Part shown: one piece after another, positions 26,627 to 35,389 of the stretch
Numbering within the stretch: position 1 is the stretch's first letter
Layout of the letters: each line of letters opens with the position of its first letter
Origin: Nitrospinota bacterium
Lineage (GTDB): Bacteria > Nitrospinota > Nitrospinia > Nitrospinales > VA-1
Direction of reading: 5' to 3'
Assembly: GCA_009873655.1 (NCBI GenBank)
Contig: WAIB01000006.1
Span: 29,936 to 93,935, forward strand
DNA: 64,000 nt
Translations under genes and position numbers: made by a program
The notes under the pieces: model-generated
Told to the model about the DNA's origin: nothing
The model's database searches: none
The model's input: the letters and a program-made list of their open reading frames with translations, nothing else

Positions 26627-26680
26627 GCGTCTACATGCCTTTCTGACAATTTTTCCCCAAACATTTTTTATAATTGCATC

Positions 26681-26699
26681 GTTGGCTTTTTTGGCCAAC
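26681..26699 (+). terminator. possible terminator hairpin after the DUF151 gene
   Basis: GTTGGC-TTTTTTG-GCCAAC (26681-26686 and 26694-26699) is a perfect 6-bp stem followed by the T-rich CTTATTATTATT. It is a plausible but not strong intrinsic terminator. Confidence 0.4.
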
Positions 26700-26745
26700 C
26701 TTATTATTATTACCCCATGAAGTAATTAATTTTCAGGGTGCCTTT

Positions 26746-27621
26746 GTGAAGAAGATCGGAATATTCTGCAAACAAAAACCCAATGTCGACCCAACCATTG
26801 TCAGCCAACTTTCCAAATGGTTAGAGGCCAGAAACTGCACCGTCTATCTGGAACCGGATACCGCCGTACTCATCGGAAAAAAAAGTTCCGTCTCTAAAGA
26901 AGAAGTCGCTTCCAAATCGGATCTTGTAATTGTTTTAGGAGGAGATGGGACTTTACTCAATGTAGCCGGGATCGCTCATCCGCATAAAGTACCCATTTTG
27001 GGAGTCAACCTGGGTAGCCTGGGATTCCTGACAGAAACGACAATGGAAGATTTTTATCCGACCCTTGAACAGGTGTTGGAGGGAAAATGCGAAATCGAAA
27101 ACCGCATGCTTTTAAATGCGGGTGTCTTAAGAGATGGAAAAAAAATTGCTGACTTTAATGTACTCAACGATATCGTGATCAATAAAGGGGCCCTGGCAAG
27201 AATCGTCAACCTGGAAGTTTTTGTCGATGATCATTACATGACTTCTTACAGGGCGGATGGGCTCATCATTGCCTCTCCGACAGGTTCTACGGCCTACTCA
27301 CTTTCAGCGGGAGGACCGATTATTCATCCCCGGATGGGAGCGCTGGTTTTAAGTCCCATTTGCCCATTTGCGCTGACTAACAGGCCGATAGTCATTCCCG
27401 ACTCATCGACCATTAGAGTACAACTCACAACAAGAAATGAAGAAGAAGATGTGAGAATCACATTGGACGGACAAACGGGATATTCCATGAAGTCTGGAGA
27501 TATTCTGGAAGCAAAAAAAGCGAATATTCCTGTCATACTTGTTCAGGCTCCAGGAAAAGATTATTACCAGCTTTTAAGAAAAAAACTGCATTGGGGCGGA
27601 ACGACAGAAAAAATTTCCTGA
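26746..27621 (+). CDS. nadK: NAD kinase
   Basis: 291 residues from GTG 26746, preceded by AGGGTG seven bases earlier; an upstream in-frame ATG at 26674 would add 24 residues unlike the family and fall on the hairpin. Catalytic features: LVIVLGGDGTLLNVAG (the GGDGT motif), NDIVINKGALARIV, YRADGLIIASPTGSTAYSLSAGGPI. It phosphorylates NAD to NADP in the cytoplasm. Confidence 0.95.
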   Translation: MKKIGIFCKQKPNVDPTIVSQLSKWLEARNCTVYLEPDTAVLIGKKSSVSKEEVASKSDLVIVLGGDGTLLNVAGIAHPHKVPILGVNLGSLGFLTETTMEDFYPTLEQVLEGKCEIENRMLLNAGVLRDGKKIADFNVLNDIVINKGALARIVNLEVFVDDHYMTSYRADGLIIASPTGSTAYSLSAGGPIIHPRMGALVLSPICPFALTNRPIVIPDSSTIRVQLTTRNEEEDVRITLDGQTGYSMKSGDILEAKKANIPVILVQAPGKDYYQLLRKKLHWGGTTEKIS

Positions 27622-27639
27622 CCCTTTTAACCATTGACT

Positions 27640-28539
27640 ATGAAACGAGATATCATCGCCTGCGGACAAAAGGTGGATATTGGCACACGGGTTGTTTTAT
27701 GGTCTGAACAAGAGGGATTTGAATGCCCAAACCCGCGAGGGCGAAACAGCTGCAGTCAGCACGATCCCTCTTTGAACGATGCCCCCAGCCAAAAATTCAA
27801 AAACTATAAAATCAAAAACCCCAAAACGGCCTACCAGGAATTAAACGAAAACGTTTACCAGCTGGTTTTGCACTACGATGTCTGCTACACCTCCTCCCAC
27901 TGCCATCAACTAATGCGGGAAAGTCCATTTAAGGGAAGCCATTTTTATCTGGACCTGGACGGCACTCTTTTCCAAACCTGCGATTTATACTGGAAAACCA
28001 ATACAGCCCCTTCCGATGATAAAAAAGGCAACGAAAGGGCCGTTCATGTTGAAATTTCCAATTTATCCTGGGAAGCATTGGCAAAGGAATCGGAATATTA
28101 CCCCTCAAAACAGGATAAGTATAAGAAAACGGATAAAGGCTGGAAACTGGTTCTTCCTCAAGAATACAAAACCAAAATTTTGAAAAGGCCTTTCAACGCC
28201 ATACCCGCCAGAACATTTGGAAAGAGGGGCTACTTCAGCAAAAAAGTGAATGGAAAAACGGTGAGGATGTGGGACTTTACTGAAGAACAATATAAATCTC
28301 TTGAAAAACTTTGTATTGGACTGAACAAGCTTTTGCCTGGCATTAAACTAAAAGTTCCCTTCGATAAAAAAACAGGCCGACACCCCTTGGATCGATTAAA
28401 TAACTATTCGCGCTTTCACGGGGTATTGGGTCATTGCCATGTTCAAAATGGTTCCACCGGGCTGGAGTGCAAATACGATCCCGGTTCCGCTTTCAATTGG
28501 GGACGACTGCATCGGGCTTTTAAAAAGACAAAACCATGA
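27640..28539 (+). CDS. amidase_2-like peptidoglycan amidase
   Basis: 299 residues from ATG 27640. The pattern of the zinc amidase_2/PGRP fold is visible: first histidine in LVLHYD (H78), SHFYLDLDGTLFQTCD, VHVEISN, and a C-terminal HCHVQ ... DPGSAFNWGRLHRAF that supplies the other ligands (compare the family's DPGxxFxW). Such enzymes cleave the amide between MurNAc and L-Ala. There is no signal peptide, so export or a cytoplasmic role is unclear. A lysine-rich insertion (about residues 140-210) separates the conserved parts. It opens a run of envelope genes on the same strand. Confidence 0.7.
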   Translation: MKRDIIACGQKVDIGTRVVLWSEQEGFECPNPRGRNSCSQHDPSLNDAPSQKFKNYKIKNPKTAYQELNENVYQLVLHYDVCYTSSHCHQLMRESPFKGSHFYLDLDGTLFQTCDLYWKTNTAPSDDKKGNERAVHVEISNLSWEALAKESEYYPSKQDKYKKTDKGWKLVLPQEYKTKILKRPFNAIPARTFGKRGYFSKKVNGKTVRMWDFTEEQYKSLEKLCIGLNKLLPGIKLKVPFDKKTGRHPLDRLNNYSRFHGVLGHCHVQNGSTGLECKYDPGSAFNWGRLHRAFKKTKP

Positions 28540-28626
28540 ATCCCCGTGGAATTTTGGGTTGACCTTTTTCCCCGTTTAGGGGAAGCTGGGGCTTATCTAA
28601 ATCAATTTTCATTGTGGGACCCTGAA

Positions 28627-29130
28627 ATGCAGCGACTCGTTTACAGCCTTGTGTTTTTACTGGTAGGGATTGGATTCTCTTCACCCGTTGCGGCAGAAAC
28701 CTGGTATGTAAAAAAATCTGCGACCAGGCTTCAAGCTCAAGCCAAAGCCCGCTCAAAAGTTTTAGCCAAACTTAATAAAGGAACTCCTGTTGATGTTTTG
28801 GGAAAATCCGGAAAATTTTTCAAAGTCTCCGCCGGGGGGGAAAAAGGATGGATTTTCAGATTTAAACTAACCAAAAAGGCTCCCTCGGGAGGTGGCGGTG
28901 ATGGCGATGTATTGGGCGCATTGGGAGGGCAACAACAAATCGCGGCGCGGGAGTCGGCTTATGGTTCGAGCATCCGCGGTCTGAGTCCAGTCTCAGAAAA
29001 ACATGCCCTTAACAAAGGAATATCCCCGGCCAGCATCGAAGCGGTAAAGGAAATGGAGCGATATAAGGTCAACGATGAAGCCCTGGATAAGTTTCTTGAA
29101 GAAGGCCGGCTGGGAGCCTATGGAGATTAA
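28627..29130 (+). CDS. exported SH3-domain protein
   Basis: 167 residues from ATG 28627; a GTG at 28546 gives a longer form without a signal peptide at its end. The N-terminus MQRLVYSLVFLLVGIGFSSP ... AAE is a signal peptide. Residues 24-80 form a bacterial SH3 domain (TWYVKKSATRLQAQAKARSK ... VLAKLNKGTPVDVLGKSG ... FFKVSAGGEKGWIFRFKL). A glycine-rich linker and a charged helical tail follow. SH3b domains bind cell-wall peptides. The next gene starts two bases after its stop, so it is in an operon with the M48 protease. Confidence 0.82.
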   Translation: MQRLVYSLVFLLVGIGFSSPVAAETWYVKKSATRLQAQAKARSKVLAKLNKGTPVDVLGKSGKFFKVSAGGEKGWIFRFKLTKKAPSGGGGDGDVLGALGGQQQIAARESAYGSSIRGLSPVSEKHALNKGISPASIEAVKEMERYKVNDEALDKFLEEGRLGAYGD

Positions 29131-29132
29131 TT

Positions 29133-30134
29133 ATGAAAACTAAATCTATTTTTATAATTTTATTTTTATTGGGCGCGTTTATCTGGGTAATGCCTTCCTA
29201 CTCCCTGAACTTTGGAAATATATTAAAGGAAGTTGAGAAATCGACAAAACCTCCTGAAAAATCCCAACCCAAACCGGAACCCGAAAAAACCCAGCAACCG
29301 CAGCAAACCCAACAAACGACCAACCAAAATGGGGGAGGAGGATTAATAGGCCTTGGCAATTCACTGGGAATTTTTGATAAAAAAACATCTAAACTATTAA
29401 ACCAGGGCGTGAACACGCTGAAAGCTTTGCAGCCCATCGGTTATGAAGAAGAAAAAGCGATAGGAGGGCGATTGGCGGCAGAGGTTTTCAATCGCTATGG
29501 TGGCGCTTACAATGACCCGAATCTGCTTGAATATGTCAACCTGGTGGGCCAGGCTGTCGCCGATGTTTCAAGCCGACCGGATATCGATTATCACTTCGCA
29601 ATATTAAATACGGAATATCCCAACGCGTTTGCCACTCCCGGGGGTTATGTTTTTGTCAGCATCGGCCTGTTAAAAATGATCGATAATGAAGCCCAACTTG
29701 CCGGGGTATTGGCGCACGAAGTAGCCCATATCGCCCGCAAACACGCGTTGCAGACATTGGAAAGAAGCCGTAGTCTGCAGGGTATCAGTTCCCTCACCCT
29801 GACCGTTATGGACAAAGACCCGGGATTATTCGATAAATTGATCGATGAAGTTTCGAATGTTCTCTTTACAAAAGGCCTGGATAAAAACCTGGAATTTGAA
29901 GCAGACAAGTACGGAAGAGAATTTGCCTATCGAACGGGATATTACCCCGGTGCCCTCGGCAGATTTATTCAGAAACTGGGTGCCAGCAAAAAAAATCAAG
30001 GCTCCATTTTCAGCAGCACGCATCCAACCTCTGGAGAGAGATACCGTCTCCTGAATAGATCATCATCCCGTTATAAAAAAGCTTCCCTTTACCCAATCCT
30101 GGGGAATAGATTTAAAGTAGCTATGAAAAGGTAG
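29133..30134 (+). CDS. M48 family periplasmic metalloprotease
   Basis: 333 residues. Signal peptide MKTKSIFIILFLLGAFIWVM, a Pro/Gln-rich linker, then an M48 catalytic domain with HEVAH at 195-199 and the downstream zinc ligand in FEADKYGREFAYRTGY. The pattern of PNAFATPGGYVFVSIGLL before HExxH fits BepA/LoiP-like proteases that monitor outer-membrane protein assembly. Two bases separate it from the SH3 gene and six from the HAMP-like gene, so the three are cotranscribed. Confidence 0.9.
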   Translation: MKTKSIFIILFLLGAFIWVMPSYSLNFGNILKEVEKSTKPPEKSQPKPEPEKTQQPQQTQQTTNQNGGGGLIGLGNSLGIFDKKTSKLLNQGVNTLKALQPIGYEEEKAIGGRLAAEVFNRYGGAYNDPNLLEYVNLVGQAVADVSSRPDIDYHFAILNTEYPNAFATPGGYVFVSIGLLKMIDNEAQLAGVLAHEVAHIARKHALQTLERSRSLQGISSLTLTVMDKDPGLFDKLIDEVSNVLFTKGLDKNLEFEADKYGREFAYRTGYYPGALGRFIQKLGASKKNQGSIFSSTHPTSGERYRLLNRSSSRYKKASLYPILGNRFKVAMKR

Positions 30135-30140
30135 AACCGA

Positions 30141-30608
30141 ATGGCAAAAAATTCCATATTTCGGGACGAACTTCCCGGCGAAAAAAAAAGCATCATCAAT
30201 CTCTTAATGACCGGGTATATCGTTGTCATTTCCTGCCTGGGTTACGCGGCATTCTTCCTTTATGTCCAATTGGGTCAAGTCGAACGAATTGTTTCCACCA
30301 TGAACACCGAAACACTGAAACCGGACCAGTTGGAATTATTGAAAGACAGGATCGTTCGCAGCGCGGGCCAGTTGAAAAACGAAATGATCGGGATGGCGGT
30401 TGTGGGAACACTTGTTTGTATCATTGGCGGGCTTTACACCATCAGCATGGTAATTCGACCTTTAAAAAAACTGGTGCGTTTTGCCGAGGAAAACGGCAAA
30501 ACAGAATTGCCGGAAATGAAATCCAATACGGAAATAAAACAGTTGGCCACCGCCATTACCGTTTTGACAGAGAAGTTAAACCAGGAAGAAAAAAACCCCT
30601 CCCCCTGA
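30141..30608 (+). CDS. two-helix membrane protein with HAMP-like C-terminal segment
   Basis: 155 residues. Two transmembrane helices (about 20-43, NLLMTGYIVVISCLGYAAFF, and 85-107, IGMAVVGTLVCIIGGLYTIS) with a short periplasmic loop. The stretch after the second helix, MVIRPLKKLVRFAEENG, followed by a conserved-spacing helix (TEIKQLATAITVLTEKL) looks like a HAMP domain. No kinase, cyclase or chemotaxis domain follows, so it is a stand-alone HAMP-like protein. Its coupling to the protease suggests a role in envelope sensing, but this is inference. Confidence 0.7.
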   Translation: MAKNSIFRDELPGEKKSIINLLMTGYIVVISCLGYAAFFLYVQLGQVERIVSTMNTETLKPDQLELLKDRIVRSAGQLKNEMIGMAVVGTLVCIIGGLYTISMVIRPLKKLVRFAEENGKTELPEMKSNTEIKQLATAITVLTEKLNQEEKNPSP

Positions 30609-30621
30609 ACCTCTTCTCTGC

Positions 30622-31395
30622 TTAAGAATCGTTATAATACCGGGACAAGCCCTTTAGCTCTTCATTAAATGGAAAAACAACACCCCTGGGAATTCCTGTC
30701 TCTTCCAAAAGCTGCGCGAAATAATAAAAGTTCATCGTATCTTTTAAACGAAAAATAGAATTCCGGATTTCCTGGGGGGTGGTGCCTTTAGAAACTAAAT
30801 CTTCGCAAAGATACTCCACTTCCAAAGGTTCTTTTCCTGCACGCGAAACCAGTGTGGTTAGTTTGGAAGTTTTCAATCCATCTTCCTGAAAGAGCCTTTC
30901 CTCTTTTTCCTTTTTAAAATACTTAATACATTTTTCCCTCAATATAAGCCTTTTCTGCCAGGGTTTGATTTTTTCCCACTTTCCAAATCTTACTTTTACA
31001 GGTTTGATAATCTGAAGGTTTTTTAATTCCTGGATTTTGGATTGATCCTCTTCAAGTTTTACTTTTCTTTCTTCTTCCCTGGTTAAAAGTTCGTCGTCGT
31101 AAGATTTTTCCCGGAATTTTTTATCAGCTTTTCTTTTTTCCAGAAATTTCCTGTATCTAAGGTCAATGACTTCCTCAAAAGTCATTTCATCAAGTTCCTT
31201 GTAAAGTTTCATGGTTTCTTTTACATGAAACGCTTTGGCTTCTTCCCCCATTTTTTTGTATTTTTCCGGGTCTTTTTCTTCAAGCTCCGCCAGAACCGGT
31301 TTGAATTCCTCCCATTCCTGGTTCGCCAGGTAACCCCCATAGATCATCGCTCCAAAAATGGAAAGCCTTATAATTTTTTTAATGAATTTTTTCAT
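30622..31395 (-). CDS. membrane-anchored highly charged protein of unknown function
   Basis: 257 residues. One N-terminal hydrophobic helix (KKFIKKIIRLSIFGAMIYGGYLA) with a basic start, then a very charged helical body (LEEKDPEKYKKMGEEAKAF, LLTREEERKVKLEEDQ) that may form coiled coils. The C-terminal part (LSRYYNDS) is more globular. No family recognised. It lies convergent to the HAMP-like gene (13 bases between stops) and 240 bases from purH. Confidence 0.65.
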   Translation of the reverse strand: MKKFIKKIIRLSIFGAMIYGGYLANQEWEEFKPVLAELEEKDPEKYKKMGEEAKAFHVKETMKLYKELDEMTFEEVIDLRYRKFLEKRKADKKFREKSYDDELLTREEERKVKLEEDQSKIQELKNLQIIKPVKVRFGKWEKIKPWQKRLILREKCIKYFKKEKEERLFQEDGLKTSKLTTLVSRAGKEPLEVEYLCEDLVSKGTTPQEIRNSIFRLKDTMNFYYFAQLLEETGIPRGVVFPFNEELKGLSRYYNDS

Positions 31396-31634
31396 TCAAT
31401 AAATATCAACAGAATCAACTTGTCTCAAACCGGAAATAAGCTTTTAAACCCCGGGCCTTTAATATATCTTAACGGCTTTTAAAACAAACTATTTACCCCT
31501 AAACGGGTTTCTCCCCCTGCTGACCGTCAGCTTAATTTTGGAAAGCAAAAAAATCAGGGAAACAAAAATATAATATTAAATTAATCAGATGAAGGCCAGA
31601 AAAGGGAGGGGGATGGAAGGGAAGAGACAGTGCC

Positions 31635-33185
31635 TTAATGTTTGAAGTGGCGGGTACCTGTAAAAACCATGGCTATGTTATGCTCTTTGGCGGCCTGCAG
31701 AACTTCCTCGTCGCGGATGGAACCCCCCGGAGAAATAATAGCCGAAATTCCATTTTTTGCGGCTTCATCCACCGAGTCTCTGAACGGGAAAAATGCATCG
31801 GAAGCCATGACAGCCCCCGAAAGGGATTTTCGGGCTTTTTCAACCGCCACCCGGGCAGAATCCACCCGGCTCATTTGGCCTGCTCCAATTCCTAAAATCT
31901 CTTTATCTTTTGCGTAGACGATGGCGTTGGACTTCACATGTTTTGCTACCAGCCAGGCAAACTTCATATCTTCCATTTCCCGTTCATCCGGTTGCCGTTC
32001 GCTGACGACCTTGAGCCCGCCGTCGACAAAATTTAAGGAATCCGGGCTTTGAGCCAACAACCCACCGCTGATCCTTTTCAAATCAAAGCGCGTGTCCTTT
32101 GCATCAAAATCCGCGCTGGGCATTAGCATGAGACGAATATTCTTCTTGGTAGAAAATAATTTTTCAGCTTCCTCATCGAATCCGGGAGCCACCACGGCCT
32201 CAACAAAATTTTTAAGAATTTCTTCAGCAGCCGGGGCAGTGACCGGCTGGTTGAAACCTAAAATACCCCCAAACGCGGAAACCGGGTCTACTTCTCTCGC
32301 TGTTATGAATGTTTTCAGTTGATCCTCTCCCACGGCCACGCCACAAGGGTTCGTATGCTTGATGATGACCACCGCCCCGGGACCCAACTCACGCGTCAGT
32401 TCCCATGCTGCGTTTAAATCAATGTAATTGTTAAAGGATAATTCCTTACCCTGAAGCTGTTGGGCCGAAACAATATCTGCGGGTCGCGGGCTGCTCTCCT
32501 TATATAAGGCCGCGGACTGGTGGGGGTTTTCCCCATAACGCAAATCCTGAACTTTTGCGTAGGGTTGATTCAAAAAGGGCGGAAAACCGGGTTCATCTTT
32601 CCATTGACTGGATAAAAAAGTTGAGATCAACGAGTCGTAGCGCGCCGTGTGAGCGAAAGCGTCGCGGCTCAACCGCCTGCGGGTTTCAAGAGAAACCGAA
32701 CCCTCTTTCATTTCTTCCAGCACCAATCCGTAGTTCCCGGGATCGACAATGATAGTAACATCATTGCAGTTTTTTGCCGCGGACCTGACCATGGCAGGAC
32801 CCCCGATATCTATGTTCTCGATGGCTTCTTCCAACGTACAGCCTTCTTTCGCGACCGTTTGTTCAAATGGGTAAAGGTTAATGACGACAAGATCAATCGG
32901 GCGAATACCATGCTCTTCCATAACCTTCATATGGTCAGGGACATCCCTTCGAGCAAGAATTCCCCCATGAACGCGAGGATGGAGGGTTTTGATTCTGCCA
33001 TCCATCATTTCAGGAAAACCGGTATAGTCGGAAACCTGGATTACCGGCACCCCCCCTTTACGCAGAAGTTCGGCGGTCCCCCCCGTGGAGAGGATTTCAA
33101 TTCCGCAGTTATGCAGTTCTTTAGCGAATTCGAGGACACCGGTCTTGTCCGAAACACTGATTAATGCCCTTTGAATGGGTTTCAT
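31635..33185 (-). CDS. purH: bifunctional AICAR transformylase / IMP cyclohydrolase
   Basis: 516 residues, the usual length. The N-terminal IMP cyclohydrolase (MGS-like) domain shows ALISVSDKTGVLEFAKEL, STGGTAELLRKGGVPV and GRIKTLHPRVHGGILARRD; the C-terminal AICARFT part shows LRYGENPHQSAALY, QGKELSFNNYIDLNAAWEL, IKHTNPCGVA and AKHVKSNAIVYAK. It performs the last two steps of purine synthesis. A small gene lies 20 bases upstream on the same strand and could be in its transcript. Confidence 0.96.
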   Translation of the reverse strand: MKPIQRALISVSDKTGVLEFAKELHNCGIEILSTGGTAELLRKGGVPVIQVSDYTGFPEMMDGRIKTLHPRVHGGILARRDVPDHMKVMEEHGIRPIDLVVINLYPFEQTVAKEGCTLEEAIENIDIGGPAMVRSAAKNCNDVTIIVDPGNYGLVLEEMKEGSVSLETRRRLSRDAFAHTARYDSLISTFLSSQWKDEPGFPPFLNQPYAKVQDLRYGENPHQSAALYKESSPRPADIVSAQQLQGKELSFNNYIDLNAAWELTRELGPGAVVIIKHTNPCGVAVGEDQLKTFITAREVDPVSAFGGILGFNQPVTAPAAEEILKNFVEAVVAPGFDEEAEKLFSTKKNIRLMLMPSADFDAKDTRFDLKRISGGLLAQSPDSLNFVDGGLKVVSERQPDEREMEDMKFAWLVAKHVKSNAIVYAKDKEILGIGAGQMSRVDSARVAVEKARKSLSGAVMASDAFFPFRDSVDEAAKNGISAIISPGGSIRDEEVLQAAKEHNIAMVFTGTRHFKH

Positions 33186-33205
33186 TATTTTTAGAAATGA
33201 AAATT

Positions 33206-33382
33206 TTACTGGGGAAGTTTTTTCTTCTCAACCGGTTCCTTGGAAATCAGGAATTCCGGGGTGATTGCATCAATTAATTTCAGGGACCATACAGGAAACG
33301 ACCCATAGGATTCCATCAGCCCTGGTTCTTCTTTTTGCTCCGGGCTATCGGAAGATTTTTTTTCTTTATCCACATCACTCAT
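33206..33382 (-). CDS. small acidic/lysine-rich protein upstream of purH
   Basis: 58 residues from ATG 33382 (MSDVDKEKKSSDSPEQKE), preceded by AGGGTGTGTT as ribosome binding site; an in-frame ATG at 33475 would add 31 residues. The sequence has a short hydrophilic first half and a more conserved-looking second half (FPVWSLKLIDAITPEFL). No known family; it may be a lineage-specific small protein. It ends 20 bases before purH starts. Confidence 0.5.
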   Translation of the reverse strand: MSDVDKEKKSSDSPEQKEEPGLMESYGSFPVWSLKLIDAITPEFLISKEPVEKKKLPQ

Positions 33383-33601
33383 AACACACCCTACCTTTTT
33401 TTCCGATTCTGAATCGGGGAACGATTGAAAGCCGAAGTCTACACTTTTTCCAACCAAATTTAAAATAAAACTCACCTCCGTGAGTGGGAGAGAAAAATCG
33501 GGCCGGTTAAAAGCTAATTGGTTCAGCTTGTTTGACGAGCATCGACCTATTGCCCCTGCGGCGAGCAGTCACTTCCTCGAGAGGGAGAAAGTTTGGCCCC
33601 A

Positions 33602-34174
33602 TTAAACCTTTGAATATCTAAAACAATCTGTTGTGTGGTCATTCACCATCCCCGTGGCCTGCATGAAGGCATAACAAATGGTTGACCCTGCAAATTTGAA
33701 TCCTCTTTTTTTCAAATCTTTACTCATGGCATCCGATTCTTTTGTGGTCGCGGGTACTTGTTTCAATGATTTCCATTTGTTTTTCAGGGGCTTGCCGCCT
33801 GTAAACTGCCAAATGTATTTATCAAAGCTGCCAAACTCTTCCTGTACCTTTAAAAATGCCCGCGCGTTGGTTACCGAAGCAGCCACTTTCAGCCGGTTTC
33901 GCACAATTCCTTTATTTTCTAAAAGCTGTTGCTGCTTAGCATCATTAAACTTCGCGACTTTTTCGGGGTCAAAATTTTTATAGGCCATGCGATAGTTTGC
34001 GCGTTTGTTGAGAATGGTTGTCCAGCTAAGTCCCGCCTGCGCACCCTCCAATATAAGAAATTCGAACAGCAACGCGTCCTCATGAACCGGGACACCCCAT
34101 TCTTCATCGTGATACTTGATATCCAATTCCGTCGGTTTTGAAAAATGACCCACCCAGGCACATCGATTGACCAA
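33602..34174 (-). CDS. tag: DNA-3-methyladenine glycosylase I, probable TTG start
   Basis: 190 residues from TTG 34174, which gives the family-typical MVNRCAWVG start and has GGAGG nine bases before it. An ATG at 34222 would add 16 residues without family similarity. Motifs: LDIKYHDEEWGVPVHED, GAQAGLSWTTIL, FDPEKVAKF, IVRNRLKV, and the zinc/active-site tail ATGMVNDHTTDCFRY. The enzyme removes 3-methyladenine from alkylated DNA. It is a single gene. Confidence 0.92.
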   Translation of the reverse strand: MVNRCAWVGHFSKPTELDIKYHDEEWGVPVHEDALLFEFLILEGAQAGLSWTTILNKRANYRMAYKNFDPEKVAKFNDAKQQQLLENKGIVRNRLKVAASVTNARAFLKVQEEFGSFDKYIWQFTGGKPLKNKWKSLKQVPATTKESDAMSKDLKKRGFKFAGSTICYAFMQATGMVNDHTTDCFRYSKV

Positions 34175-34462
34175 TTCCTTGCCCCTCCATTTATTCTGAC
34201 CAAACGGCCAACTCGTTTCCATTGGGCTCGAAAATAAGAAATCTCCCCCCCCCTCAGGAAACTCATAAAATTTACAATTTCCCTATCCCGATCATCAAGC
34301 GGACCAAAGGCTATCGAACTAAGGAAAAACCCTCAAGCAGATTGATCGGTTTAAAGAAAGGGGCTTGCACCTAGTAGTTGTTGCTATTTAGGTCGGGAAT
34401 TTGGTATATTTTTTATTTCCAGTAAGATTTTATGATCCCATAAATTGTCAGGAGAAGCAATA

Positions 34463-34825
34463 ATGTCCAATTCTGCTGCTGCATTGAAAGAAGCTGTCGA
34501 GTTTGAAAAAAAAGCCTTGGAAAAGTACCAGGAAGCCGCCGCGATGGTGAAGCATCCTGAAACCCAAGAAACCCTGCAAAAACTAACCACTGAAAAGCAA
34601 CAAACGATCGAATCCATGCATTGGATCATCATGGCGGAAGCCGGGAAAATAGAAACAGAAAAACCCGCTGAACAAGCCGAAGAACCCAAAAGTGGGGCCA
34701 GCAAATGCCCATTCTCCGGTGCTCTGGCTGACATGGGAATTGATATCACCAAGATGTCCAAAGAGGAAGCGATGGCGAAAATGGGCGATATGTCAAAAAT
34801 TTTTCCGGAAAGCTCTGATTCCTGA
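34463..34825 (+). CDS. small ferritin-like helical protein
   Basis: 120 residues from ATG 34463, with GGAG eight bases before. The N-terminal half is two amphipathic helices with repeating E/K/A (AVEFEKKALEKYQEAAAMVK, LQKLTTEKQQTIESMHWII) resembling the first half of rubrerythrin/ferritin-like bundles; some acidic residues are spaced like metal ligands but the full four-helix set is absent. The second half has CPFSGALADMGIDITKMS. A plausible -35/-10 pair TTGCTA and TATATT sits near 34381-34410. It ends five bases before the zinc-ribbon gene. Confidence 0.6.
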   Translation: MSNSAAALKEAVEFEKKALEKYQEAAAMVKHPETQETLQKLTTEKQQTIESMHWIIMAEAGKIETEKPAEQAEEPKSGASKCPFSGALADMGIDITKMSKEEAMAKMGDMSKIFPESSDS

Positions 34826-34830
34826 TTCTC

Positions 34831-35247
34831 ATGGCTGCTGAACAATCATTTTTGATTGAGTGCCCGGCTTGCGGTATAGACAATCTTCTTTCCGATTTCA
34901 CTCCGGGAAGATCAGCGGTATGCAATCAATGTCGAGAAACTCTGCTGGATCCGGGCCTGGTGGATACTCATAAAGGTCATACCTGTGATGATTGCGGTAT
35001 GGCCTTCATTCTCAAAAATGAGACCGAGTTCCTGTCAGGAGAATCGGAATGCCCATGTGGCAGCAGCGAATTCAGCAGTTTTGAAATCGGTCCTTTCCTA
35101 GCCGATCTTCAAGCCGCTGAGGTCTCCAACATCGCTGAAGAGGATACGGAGGAGGATGATTTTGACTGGTGTCGATCCGATCCGGACAATCCCCTGGAAG
35201 GCGATTACAACAATATTTTTGATGATGATCCCGGATTTGGAAGATGA
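34831..35247 (+). CDS. zinc-ribbon protein
   Basis: 138 residues. Three CxxC pairs plus a CxC are visible: CPAC, CNQC, CDDC and CPC, so at least two zinc ribbons (residues about 11-35 and 52-77) are likely. The C-terminal 50 residues are very acidic (EEDTEEDDFDW ... DPDNPLEGDYNN). The function is unknown; zinc ribbons with acidic tails often bind RNA polymerase or nucleic acid, but that is inference. It starts five bases after the ferritin-like gene, so both are probably one transcript. Confidence 0.65.
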   Translation: MAAEQSFLIECPACGIDNLLSDFTPGRSAVCNQCRETLLDPGLVDTHKGHTCDDCGMAFILKNETEFLSGESECPCGSSEFSSFEIGPFLADLQAAEVSNIAEEDTEEDDFDWCRSDPDNPLEGDYNNIFDDDPGFGR

Positions 35248-35318
35248 AAAACTGCCATGGAAACCGCCCCTAATCTCTCAACATAACCTCCCTTTCTCCT
35301 TGATATTATTAAATTTAT

Positions 35319-35346
35319 TTGTCAAAAAACCGCTATCAGATATAAT
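35319..35346 (+). promoter_or_regulatory. sigma-70 promoter of the DHH phosphoesterase gene
   Basis: TTGTCA (35319-35324), 16-base spacer, perfect TATAAT (35341-35346), 43 bases before the start codon. Confidence 0.65.
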
Positions 35347-35389
35347 ATAAAGTCAAATATTCCCAAATAAATGTGCATCTTTTTATTCT

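Noticed and set aside
27634..30608. Phage lysis cassette (amidase, SH3, protease)
   Set aside because: No phage structural, integrase or replication genes nearby, and the protease and HAMP-like genes do not fit a lysis module.
32649..33164. Plus-strand open frame of 171 codons opposite purH
   Set aside because: PurH N-terminal motifs occupy the other strand; no evidence for an extra gene.
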